DNA of 64,000 nucleotides from contig NZ_CP103965.1 in the NCBI RefSeq assembly GCF_024970185.1, forward strand, positions 1-64,000, in the 5' to 3' direction. This DNA comes from Pseudomonas sp. N3-W. GTDB lineage: Bacteria > Pseudomonadota > Gammaproteobacteria > Pseudomonadales > Pseudomonadaceae. Numbering within the stretch: the stretch's first letter is position 1; each line of letters begins with the position of its first letter. The translations under genes were made by a program, and so were the position numbers. This document shows positions 57,188-64,000 of the stretch, piece by piece. The notes under the pieces were generated by a model, which did no database searches, was not told the DNA's origin, and saw only the letters and a list, made by a program, of their open reading frames with translations.

Positions 57188-57829
57188 ATGCAACTCAAGA
57201 ACCCCATCCTCGGCCTGTGCCAACAGTCCACCTTCATGCTCAGTGCTGCCAAAGTCGACCAATGCCCGGACGACGAAGGCTTTGAAGTGGCCTTTGCCGG
57301 CCGTTCCAACGCCGGTAAATCCAGCGCGCTGAACACCCTGACTCACGCCAGCCTGGCGCGGACCTCGAAAACTCCGGGTCGCACGCAGTTGTTGAACTTC
57401 TTCAAGCTAGACGATGAACGCCGTCTGGTCGACCTGCCGGGTTACGGTTATGCAAAAGTACCGATTCCGCTGAAGCTGCACTGGCAGCGTCACCTGGAAG
57501 CGTATCTGGGTGGTCGGGAGAGTTTGAAAGGGCTGATCCTGATGATGGACATCCGTCATCCAATGACCGACTTCGACCTGCTGATGCTCGATTGGGCTGT
57601 CGCCAGTGGCATGCCGATGCACATTCTGTTGACCAAGGCCGACAAGCTGACCTACGGCGCAGCGAAGAATGTCCTGCTCAAGGTGCAGTCCGATATCCGT
57701 AAAGGCTGGGGCGATACCATCAGTATCCAGCTGTTCTCGGCGCCAAAGCGCCTGGGTCTGGAAGACGCCTACACGGTACTGGCGGGCTGGATGGAACTGG
57801 CGGACAAGGGCGCCGAGGTGGCCGGGTAA
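57188..57829 (+). CDS. engB: Ribosome biogenesis GTP-binding protein EngB (YsxC/YihA)
   Basis: A 213-residue small GTPase required for 50S assembly. G1 [14 protein letters not shown]2 TPGRT, G3 [10 protein letters not shown]4 TKADKL and the C-terminal [11 protein letters not shown] are in place. ATG 57188 gives the family N-terminus ([19 protein letters not shown]). The sRNA gene and polA follow on the opposite strand. Confidence 0.95.
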   Translation: MQLKNPILGLCQQSTFMLSAAKVDQCPDDEGFEVAFAGRSNAGKSSALNTLTHASLARTSKTPGRTQLLNFFKLDDERRLVDLPGYGYAKVPIPLKLHWQRHLEAYLGGRESLKGLILMMDIRHPMTDFDLLMLDWAVASGMPMHILLTKADKLTYGAAKNVLLKVQSDIRKGWGDTISIQLFSAPKRLGLEDAYTVLAGWMELADKGAEVAG

Positions 57830-57844
57830 GACTTTTCTACAGGC

Positions 57845-57976
57845 AAAAAAAACCCCGGACTTCGTATGGGGAGGGGGAAGTTCCGGGGTTCAAGCTCCGG
57901 ACCGCTAGGGCGGGGTCCAGATATCTGCCAACACTTAACACAACATAGGAGCATCGAAGGGCTTCACCAGCCATTC
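57845..57976 (-). ncRNA. ersA: ErsA-like small RNA
   Basis: Lies between engB and polA, where the P. aeruginosa ErsA sRNA (about 132 nt) is known and where enterics carry Spot 42. On the minus strand the 3' end is a terminator with stem AACCCCGGA/TCCGGGGTT, an inner CTTC/GAAG pairing, an exposed CCCCCTCCCC loop and eight T (57852-57845). A sigma-22 (AlgU)-like promoter lies 5': GAACTA (58010-58005), 17-nt spacer, TCAGA (57987-57983), placing the start near 57976 and giving about 131 nt. ErsA regulates algC and envelope functions with Hfq. Identity rests on locus, size, terminator and promoter; sequence not compared. Confidence 0.8.
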
Positions 57977-57982
57977 AGTACC

Positions 57983-58010
57983 TCTGAGTGGCGGTTGATC
58001 AGATTAGTTC
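57983..58010 (-). promoter_or_regulatory. AlgU (sigma-22/RpoE)-type promoter of the ErsA-like sRNA
   Basis: GAACTA-N17-TCAGA compares with the GAACTT-N16/17-TCTGA consensus: both boxes differ at one position. Spacing to the inferred start is about seven bases. Confidence 0.6.
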
Positions 58011-58122
58011 AGATTTTTTTCGAATGCCTTTGGAATAACCGGGCGAATTTTCCGAACTAATAGCTCTTCGCCAGTTTCTGCCGCGGCACTATGCCGCAGC
58101 AGAAATCGCTCGTTCAGACGAC

Positions 58123-60924
58123 TCAGTGAGCCTCATCCCAGTTGTTGCCGACGCCCACTTCCACCAGCAGCGGCACATCCAGCTTCGCGGCATCGCTCAT
58201 GTGCACGCGAATCTCGTCCCGTACCTGATCGACCAGGTCTTCACGCACTTCAAGCACCAGTTCATCGTGTACCTGCAGGATGACTTTGGCGTCCAGGCCC
58301 GAAGAGGCCAGCCAGTTATCCACCGCCACCATGGCTTTCTTGATGATGTCCGCCGCTGTGCCCTGCATCGGCGCGTTGATCGCCGTACGTTCAGCGGCTG
58401 CGCGCTCCTGCGGCTTGTTGGAGTTGATCTCCGGCAGGTACAGCCGCCGGCCGAAGAACGTCTCTACATAACCCTGATCCGCCGCCTGCGCACGGGTGCG
58501 GTCCATGTATTCGCGCACACCGGGATAGCGGGCGAAATACGTATCGATGTAGGCCTTTGCGGTCTTGGTATCGACGCCAATGTCCTTGCCGAGCTTCTGC
58601 GCGCCCATGCCGTAGATCAGGCCGAAGTTGATCGCCTTGGCGCTGCGGCGCTGGTCGTTGCTCACCTCGGCCAGTTCGACCTTGAACACCTCGGCGGCGG
58701 TGGCGGTGTGCACGTCCAGGTTGTTGCGGAAGGCGTTCATCAGCCCTTCGTCCTTGGACAGGTGCGCCATGATCCGCAGTTCGATCTGCGAATAGTCCGC
58801 CGCCAGCAACTTGTAACCGGCCGGCGCGACGAAGGCCTGGCGAATGCGCCGCCCTTCAGCGGTGCGCACCGGGATGTTCTGCAGGTTCGGATCGCTGGAG
58901 GATAAACGTCCGGTGGACGCAACGGCCTGATGGTACGAGGTGTGAATCCGTCCGGTGCGCGGGTTGATCTGCTCCGGCAGGCGGTCGGTGTAGGTGCTTT
59001 TCAGCTTGCTCATGGAGCGGTACTGCATCAGCACCTTGGGCAGCGGATAGTCGTCTTCCGCCAGTTTGGCCAGCACTTCTTCAGCGGTGGACGGCTGGCC
59101 CTTGGCGGTTTTTTTCAGAATCGGCAGGCCGAGTTTTTCGTAGAGGATCACGCCCAGCTGTTTCGGCGAGCCGAGGTTGAACTCCTCACCCGCGATCTCA
59201 AACGCTTCGCGCTCCAGCGCGATCATTTTGTTGCCCAGTTCGACGCTCTGCTCGCCGAGCAGCTTGTCATCCACCAGCGCGCCCTGGCGTTCAATTCGTG
59301 CCAGCACCGGCACCAGCGGCATTTCGATATCGGTCAGCACGCTGGCCAGGCTCGGGATGGCCGTGAGTTTCTCGTGCAGCGCCAGGTGCAAGCGCAGCGT
59401 GATGTCGGCGTCCTCGGCGGCATACGGCCCGGCCTGCTCAAGGGCGATCTGATCAAAGGTCAGCTGCTTAACGCCTTTACCAGCGATGTCCTGGAAGCTC
59501 ACCGTGGTGTGGTCCAGGTACTTCTGCGCCAGGCTGTCCATGTCATGACGGGTGGCCGTGGAGTTCAGCACATAGGATTCGAGCATGGTGTCGAAGGCGA
59601 TGCCACGCACGGTAATGCCGTTCGCCTGATCGCCGCCGATGGCGCAGTTGGCCAGGATGTTCATGTCGAACTTGGCGTGTTGGCCGACCTTGAGCTTGCT
59701 CGGATCCTCCAGAATCGGCTTGAGCGCGCGCAGGACCGTATCGCGATCCAGTTGCTCCGGTACGCCGATGTAGGAGTGGGTCAGCGGGATGTAGGCCGCT
59801 TCGTTGGCCTGTACAGCGAAGGACAGACCGACCAGTTGGGCCTGCTGCGCATCGATGCCAGTGGTTTCGGTATCGAAGGCGAACAGCTTGGCGTTGTTCA
59901 GTTTTTGCAGCCAGACATCGAATCGCGCCTGATCAAGAATGGTCTCATAGCGGTTTTCGGTCGCTGCCGGCGCTTCGTCTTCAACGGCACTCAACAGGTC
60001 AGCCATCGGTTCAGGCTGCGCCGCGCTGCTCAGCTCGATGCGTTTGGCGTCGCGCTCCAGATCGTTCAGCCAGCTCTTGAACTCCAGCAGGTTGTAGAGC
60101 TCGGCGAGCTTTTCGGGGTCCGGCTGGCCCATTTGCAGGTCGTCGAGGCCGATGTCCAACGGCACGTCGATCTTGATGGTGGCCAGTTGATAGGACAGGA
60201 ACGCCATCTCCTTGTGCTCTTCGAGCTTGGCCGGCAGGGTTTTCGCGCCACGAATCGGCAGGGTCGGGACGATGTCGAGCTGCGCATAGAGCTCGGTCAG
60301 GCCGCCGTTCACGCCGACCAGCAGCCCGGAAGCGGTCTTCGGACCGATGCCCGGAACGCCCGGAATGTTGTCGGACGAATCGCCCATCAGCGCCAGATAA
60401 TCGATGATCTGCTCGGGAGCGACGCCGAATTTCTCCTTCACGCCCTCCACGTCCATGCTGCTACCGGTCATGGTGTTGACCAAGGTAATGTGGCCGTCGA
60501 CCAACTGCGCCATGTCCTTGTCGCCGGTCGAGATGATCACCGGGCGATCAGCCGCCGCGCTGCTGCGGGCCAGCGTGCCGATCACGTCATCGGCCTCGAC
60601 GCCTTCGACGCACAGCAGCGGGAAGCCCAGCGCGATCACGCTTTGATGCAGCGGCTCGATCTGCACGCGCATGTCGTCGGGCATGCTCGGACGGTTGGCC
60701 TTGTATTCGGCGTACATGTCATCGCGAAACGTCCCGCCCTTGGCGTCGAACACCACCGCGAACGGGCTGTCCGGGTACTGTTTGCGCAGGCTCTTGAGCA
60801 TGTTCAACACGCCCTTGACCGCGCCGGTCGGCAGGCCTTTGGAGGTAGTCAGCGGTGGCAGCGCGTGAAAGGCGCGGTACAAGTAAGAAGAACCGTCCAC
60901 CAGGACGAGGGGGGCTTGGCTCAT
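58123..60924 (-). CDS. polA: DNA polymerase I
   Basis: A 933-residue repair and Okazaki-fragment polymerase. Domains: 5'-3' exonuclease (about 1-290; [27 protein letters not shown]), 3'-5' exonuclease (about 330-510; [11 protein letters not shown], so proofreading residues are kept) and polymerase (about 520-933; [24 protein letters not shown]). ATG 60924 ([11 protein letters not shown]) is preferred over a TTG at 60936. Divergent from the DUF2782 gene. Confidence 0.97.
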   Translation of the reverse strand: MSQAPLVLVDGSSYLYRAFHALPPLTTSKGLPTGAVKGVLNMLKSLRKQYPDSPFAVVFDAKGGTFRDDMYAEYKANRPSMPDDMRVQIEPLHQSVIALGFPLLCVEGVEADDVIGTLARSSAAADRPVIISTGDKDMAQLVDGHITLVNTMTGSSMDVEGVKEKFGVAPEQIIDYLALMGDSSDNIPGVPGIGPKTASGLLVGVNGGLTELYAQLDIVPTLPIRGAKTLPAKLEEHKEMAFLSYQLATIKIDVPLDIGLDDLQMGQPDPEKLAELYNLLEFKSWLNDLERDAKRIELSSAAQPEPMADLLSAVEDEAPAATENRYETILDQARFDVWLQKLNNAKLFAFDTETTGIDAQQAQLVGLSFAVQANEAAYIPLTHSYIGVPEQLDRDTVLRALKPILEDPSKLKVGQHAKFDMNILANCAIGGDQANGITVRGIAFDTMLESYVLNSTATRHDMDSLAQKYLDHTTVSFQDIAGKGVKQLTFDQIALEQAGPYAAEDADITLRLHLALHEKLTAIPSLASVLTDIEMPLVPVLARIERQGALVDDKLLGEQSVELGNKMIALEREAFEIAGEEFNLGSPKQLGVILYEKLGLPILKKTAKGQPSTAEEVLAKLAEDDYPLPKVLMQYRSMSKLKSTYTDRLPEQINPRTGRIHTSYHQAVASTGRLSSSDPNLQNIPVRTAEGRRIRQAFVAPAGYKLLAADYSQIELRIMAHLSKDEGLMNAFRNNLDVHTATAAEVFKVELAEVSNDQRRSAKAINFGLIYGMGAQKLGKDIGVDTKTAKAYIDTYFARYPGVREYMDRTRAQAADQGYVETFFGRRLYLPEINSNKPQERAAAERTAINAPMQGTAADIIKKAMVAVDNWLASSGLDAKVILQVHDELVLEVREDLVDQVRDEIRVHMSDAAKLDVPLLVEVGVGNNWDEAH

Positions 60925-60998
60925 GAGCAGGATCAACCTTTTCGGCGGGTCCGGCGCTAGAATAGCGGGACCGTTGACGACAAAGGGACAAGGTTATC

Positions 60999-61289
60999 AT
61001 GCGCACACTAAATCGCCTGTTGCTGGCTGGCTTGTTTGCAATCGCACCGATGGCCGTCATGGCGGCGGACGATGCACCGACAGCCGATCCAGAAGTCACG
61101 ATCCACACGGAAGGGGACAAAGTCATTCAGGAATACCGCCAAAACGGTTTCCTGTACGCGATCAAGGTCACGCCCAAAGGCGCGCCACCGTACTTTCTAG
61201 TGCGCGCGGACGGTACCGATGCAAACTTTATCCGCTCTGATCAGCCGGATATGCTGATTCCGTCGTGGAAGATCTTCGAGTGGAAGTAG
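60999..61289 (+). CDS. DUF2782 exported small protein
   Basis: A 96-residue protein: signal peptide MRTLNRLLLAGLFAIAPMAVMA, then a compact beta-rich domain (VIQEYRQNGFLYAIKVTPKG, PPYFLVRADG, WKIFEWK). Conserved between polA and thrB in pseudomonads (PA5494 in P. aeruginosa). Function unknown; periplasmic. thrB follows 58 bp downstream. Confidence 0.88.
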   Translation: MRTLNRLLLAGLFAIAPMAVMAADDAPTADPEVTIHTEGDKVIQEYRQNGFLYAIKVTPKGAPPYFLVRADGTDANFIRSDQPDMLIPSWKIFEWK

Positions 61290-61347
61290 TTTCTTAATTT
61301 CAACCGGCGCCTGCGCAAATCGCGGCGCCCGTACTGGCAGTTAAAAC

Positions 61348-62298
61348 ATGTCTGTGTTCACCCCGCTGGCTCGGCCCGAGCTGGAAACCTTTCTCGCCCC
61401 CTACGGGCTCGGCCGCCTGCTTGATTTCCAGGGAATTGCCGCCGGCAGTGAAAACACCAATTTCTTTATCAGCCTGGAGCAGGGCGAGTTCGTCCTGACC
61501 CTGGTTGAGCGCGGTCCGGTGCAGGAGATGCCGTTTTTCATCGAACTGCTCGACGTGCTGCACGACGCCGACCTGCCGGTGCCATATGCCTTGCGCACCA
61601 CCGATGGCGTCGCCCTGCGCGAACTGGCCGGCAAGCCGGCGTTGCTGCAACCGCGTCTGGCGGGCAAGCACATCAAGGTCGCCAACGCACAGCATTGCGC
61701 CCAGGTGGGCGAGTTGCTGGGTCACCTGCACCTGGCGACTCAGGCCAACATGATCAAGCGCAAGACGGATCGTGGCCTGGACTGGATGCTGGAGGAGGGC
61801 ACCGAGTTGCTCTCGCACCTGAATGCCGAGCAGAGCGATCTGCTGCAACGGGCGCTGGATGAAATCACGCAGCAGAAGACGAAAATCCTGGCGTTGCCAC
61901 GGGCGAACATCCACGCCGACCTGTTTCGCGACAACGCGATGTTCGAAGGCACGCACCTGACCGGGCTGATCGACTTCTACAACGCCTGTTCAGGGCCGAT
62001 GTTGTATGACGTGGCGATTGCCTTGAATGACTGGTGTTCGGATGACGACGGGCTGATCGACGGGCCGCGGGCTCGGGCGTTGCTGGGCGCTTATGCGGCG
62101 TTGCGGCCATTCACCGCCGCCGAGGCCGAGCTCTGGCCGACCATGCTGCGTGTGGCGTGTGTGCGGTTCTGGTTGTCACGGCTGATTGCTGCCGAATCGT
62201 TTGCCGGGCAGGACGTGCTGATTCACGACCCGATGGAGTTTCAGCAGCGGTTGGCACAGCGCCAGAAAGTCAGTACGCCGCTGCCTTTCGCCCTCTGA
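61348..62298 (+). CDS. thrB: Homoserine kinase (type II, APH-like)
   Basis: A 316-residue kinase that phosphorylates L-homoserine in threonine synthesis. It belongs to the choline-kinase/APH fold rather than GHMP: GSENTNFFISLEQGEFVLTL, the catalytic loop NIHADLFRDNAMFEG (H-x-D-x4-N) and GLIDFYNAC. Full length for Pseudomonas ThrB. A REP pair separates it from znuA. Confidence 0.94.
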   Translation: MSVFTPLARPELETFLAPYGLGRLLDFQGIAAGSENTNFFISLEQGEFVLTLVERGPVQEMPFFIELLDVLHDADLPVPYALRTTDGVALRELAGKPALLQPRLAGKHIKVANAQHCAQVGELLGHLHLATQANMIKRKTDRGLDWMLEEGTELLSHLNAEQSDLLQRALDEITQQKTKILALPRANIHADLFRDNAMFEGTHLTGLIDFYNACSGPMLYDVAIALNDWCSDDDGLIDGPRARALLGAYAALRPFTAAEAELWPTMLRVACVRFWLSRLIAAESFAGQDVLIHDPMEFQQRLAQRQKVSTPLPFAL

Positions 62299-62300
62299 AT

Positions 62301-62411
62301 TGTGGCGAGGGGGCTTGCCCCCGTTGGAGCGCGAAGCGCTCCCATGCGATCTGACTGAGCGGCCAGTTAGGGGCTGCTTCGCAGCCCAACGGGGGCAAGC
62401 CACCTCGCCAC
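62301..62411. repeat. REP doublet, GTGGCGAGGGGGC type
   Basis: Arms TGTGGCGAGGGGGCTTGCCC and GGGGGCAAGCCACCTCGCCA enclose two small hairpins (GCGCGAAGCGC, GGGCTGCTTCGCAGCCC). Between convergent thrB and znuA. Confidence 0.92.
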
Positions 62412-62426
62412 AGGGTTTTGTGTCGG

Positions 62427-63356
62427 TTACAACGACTCCAGGCAACTTGCCAGATCATTCCCCAACTTCTCCAGTACCCGCTCATAGCCTTCAGCCGTCG
62501 CCGGCGTATACCCGCCCAATGCATCCAGTTCCGCCAGTTTCACCGGCAGGCCCGCCACCAGGGTTTCTGCCAGACGTGGGCGTAGCGGCGGCTCGCTGAA
62601 CACGCAGGTCTTGCCGACTTCCTGCAAGCGGGCGCGCATCGCCGCAACATGCTGGGCGCCCGGCTGGACTTCGGCCGCGACGCTGAACACGCCCGTGTGC
62701 TTGAGGCCATAGGCGTCTTCGAAGTAGTCGAAGGCTTCGTGGAACACAAAGTACGGTTTGCCCGCGACGCCCGCCAGACGCGCTTTCAGGCGCAAGTCCA
62801 GCGCATCCAGGCGCTCATCGAATGCCTTGACGTTGCTCTGATAACGTTCGGCATTGGCCGGGTCGGCAGCGCTCAGGTCTGCGGCCATTTTCGCCGCGAT
62901 CACCCGGGCGTTGACCGGTGACAGCCACAAATGCGCATCCAGTGTGCCCGGACGGTGATCGTGGTCATGCTCGTCAGCATCTTCAGCGTGAGAGTGACTG
63001 TCTTCGGCGAAACGGCGCAGTTTCAAGTCAGGCAAATCCTGCACGGCGACGCTCGGCAACGTACGACCTTTCAGCACGCGAGGCAGGAAACTCTCCATGT
63101 CCGGCCCGATCCAGTACAGCAGGTCCACGGACTGCACTTTGCGCACGTCGGAGGGGCGCAATGCGTAGTTGTGCGGCGAAGCGCCGGGCGGCAGCAAGAC
63201 TTCCGGGATCGCCACACCGTCCTGCACCGCCGCTGCAATCAATTGCAGTGGCTTGATGCTGGTGAGCACTTTGACTTCGGCCTGCGCCGAGCCGATCAGC
63301 AGAAAACTTGCGATAAATGCGACGAAGATAGAAAAAAGTCGGGACACGATGACCAC
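62427..63356 (-). CDS. znuA: Zinc ABC transporter substrate-binding protein ZnuA
   Basis: A 309-residue periplasmic zinc-binding protein (cluster A-I). Signal peptide up to SAQAEVKVLTS; metal-site His in PHNYALRPSD, the His/Asp-rich loop HSHAEDADEHDHDHRPG (about 121-137), DAHLWLSP and FHEAFDYF. It starts at a GTG (63356; GTG 63347 also possible). Divergent from zur-znuC across about 57 bp that holds a candidate Zur box. Confidence 0.94.
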   Translation of the reverse strand: MVIVSRLFSIFVAFIASFLLIGSAQAEVKVLTSIKPLQLIAAAVQDGVAIPEVLLPPGASPHNYALRPSDVRKVQSVDLLYWIGPDMESFLPRVLKGRTLPSVAVQDLPDLKLRRFAEDSHSHAEDADEHDHDHRPGTLDAHLWLSPVNARVIAAKMAADLSAADPANAERYQSNVKAFDERLDALDLRLKARLAGVAGKPYFVFHEAFDYFEDAYGLKHTGVFSVAAEVQPGAQHVAAMRARLQEVGKTCVFSEPPLRPRLAETLVAGLPVKLAELDALGGYTPATAEGYERVLEKLGNDLASCLESL

Positions 63357-63374
63357 TCGAAGAGGCGAGAACGG

Positions 63375-63387
63375 GTAACATAATAAC
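63375..63387. promoter_or_regulatory. Candidate Zur box in the znuA/zur divergent promoter
   Basis: GTAACATAATAAC (GTTATTATGTTAC on the other strand) keeps one perfect GTTAT half-site and the AT-rich centre of Zur operators, at the expected position between znuA and zur. Confidence 0.55.
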
Positions 63388-63413
63388 GTCTCTCACAAAA
63401 CTCGTCGCCGCTC

Positions 63414-63896
63414 ATGCCTAAAACACCGATTGCCAGCCGTCCCCACGACCACTCTCATTGCGTTCACAGCGCATTGTCGGAGGCCGATGCCTTGTGCGCA
63501 CGTCAAGGCTTGCGCCTGACCGCATTGCGCCGGCGGGTGCTGGAACTGGTGTGGCAGAGCCATAAACCGCTGGGTGCCTACGACATCCTGGCAGTGCTCA
63601 GCGAACAGGACGGTCGCCGCGCTGCGCCACCGACCGTTTATCGGGCGCTGGATTTCCTGCTGGATAACGGCCTGGTCCATCGCATCTCGTCCCTGAACGC
63701 CTTTGTCGGCTGCAATCACCCGGAACACGCGCACCAGGGCCAGTTCCTGATTTGCCGCGAATGCCACGCTGCCATTGAGCTTGAACAAAAATCCATCAGC
63801 GACGCGATTGTCTTCAGCGCCAGGGACGTCGGCTTTGTCGTCGAAGCCCAGACCGTTGAAGTGGTCGGTCTCTGCTCGGGCTGCCAGGGGGCTTGA
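63414..63896 (+). CDS. zur: Zinc uptake regulator Zur (Fur family)
   Basis: A 160-residue Fur-family repressor. Winged helix (about 25-85; [47 protein letters not shown]) and a dimerisation domain with the structural zinc cysteines in CRECHA and CSGCQGA. Called Np20/Zur in P. aeruginosa. Represses znu genes when zinc is sufficient. Overlaps znuC (TGATG), so they are coupled. Confidence 0.94.
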   Translation: MPKTPIASRPHDHSHCVHSALSEADALCARQGLRLTALRRRVLELVWQSHKPLGAYDILAVLSEQDGRRAAPPTVYRALDFLLDNGLVHRISSLNAFVGCNHPEHAHQGQFLICRECHAAIELEQKSISDAIVFSARDVGFVVEAQTVEVVGLCSGCQGA

Positions 63897-64000
63897 TGAG
63901 CAATGCGCTGATCCGCCTCGAACACGTTGCCGTCACGTTTGCCGGGCAAGCCGTGCTGGATGACATCGAGTTGAGCGTCGAACCGGGGCAGATCGTCACC
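63896..64000 (+). CDS. znuC: Zinc ABC transporter ATP-binding protein ZnuC, N-terminus (partial)
   Basis: The first 35 codons are in the window ([20 protein letters not shown], then [15 protein letters not shown]), matching the start of an ABC ATPase up to just before Walker A. The ATG overlaps the zur stop. znuB is expected beyond the window. Confidence 0.9.
   Translation, partial: MSNALIRLEHVAVTFAGQAVLDDIELSVEPGQIVT

Noticed and set aside
58315..58323. TTATCCACC as a fifteenth DnaA box (in polA)
   Set aside because: Differs from the consensus at the last position; only exact 9-mers were counted.
58930..60960. 676-codon open frame on the plus strand
   Set aside because: Antisense shadow of polA with no recognisable protein features.

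Overview
The window is a stretch of Pseudomonas chromosome, most likely from the P. fluorescens group. Evidence: high GC, Pseudomonas-type gene order, REP/REPIN palindromes of the 'GTGGGAGC..GCTCGCGA' and 'GTGGCGAGGGAGC' types, a DUF6124 gene, AlgB/KinB and an ErsA-like sRNA. It begins in the last codons of gyrB, so it lies just clockwise of oriC, and ends in the first codons of znuC.

Layout. 1-2.6 kb: gyrB tail and a divergent two-component pair (OmpR-type regulator, membrane histidine kinase). 2.8-13.7 kb: the conserved origin-proximal core: plsC-like acyltransferase, gmhB, glyS, glyQ, tag, an LpxL-type acyltransferase, PilZ, TPR, trkA, rsmB, fmt, def. 13.9-19.7 kb: LysM protein, dprA, tsaC, qor, hemF, aroE. 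19.8-25.1 kb: SulP transporter, choline-type binding protein, choline sulfatase betC and its LysR regulator. 25.2-29.6 kb: small metabolic genes, CitMHS citrate transporter, TerC, DUF6124. 30.2-33.1 kb: accessory island with a PAAR protein, a putative T6SS effector and two tandem paralogous candidate immunity proteins. 33.4-45 kb: Na/Pi cotransporter-like protein, M16 peptidase, DUF5924 protein, a four-gene MCE/Mla-type lipid transport operon, an SpmA-SpmB fusion, gltP. 45-57 kb: Ivy-type lysozyme inhibitor, DUF1328, algB-kinB, EAL phosphodiesterase, AmpDh2-like amidase, GGDEF cyclase, EEP hydrolase, dsbA, cytochromes c4 and c5. 57-64 kb: engB, ErsA sRNA, polA, DUF2782, thrB, znuA, zur, znuC.

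Themes. The first 25 kb carries 14 exact consensus DnaA boxes (TTATCCACA) while I found none in the remaining 39 kb, a strong origin-proximal gradient; two of them form the arms of one hairpin. A long structured leader with alternative pairings and a UUCG hairpin precedes the DUF6124 gene and is the best candidate for an undescribed RNA element. The PAAR-effector-immunity-immunity operon is the best candidate for a poorly described protein system. Alginate and envelope control recur in the right half: AlgB/KinB, c-di-GMP turnover enzymes, and ErsA with an AlgU-like promoter.

All assignments were made by reading the sequence; no database search was possible.
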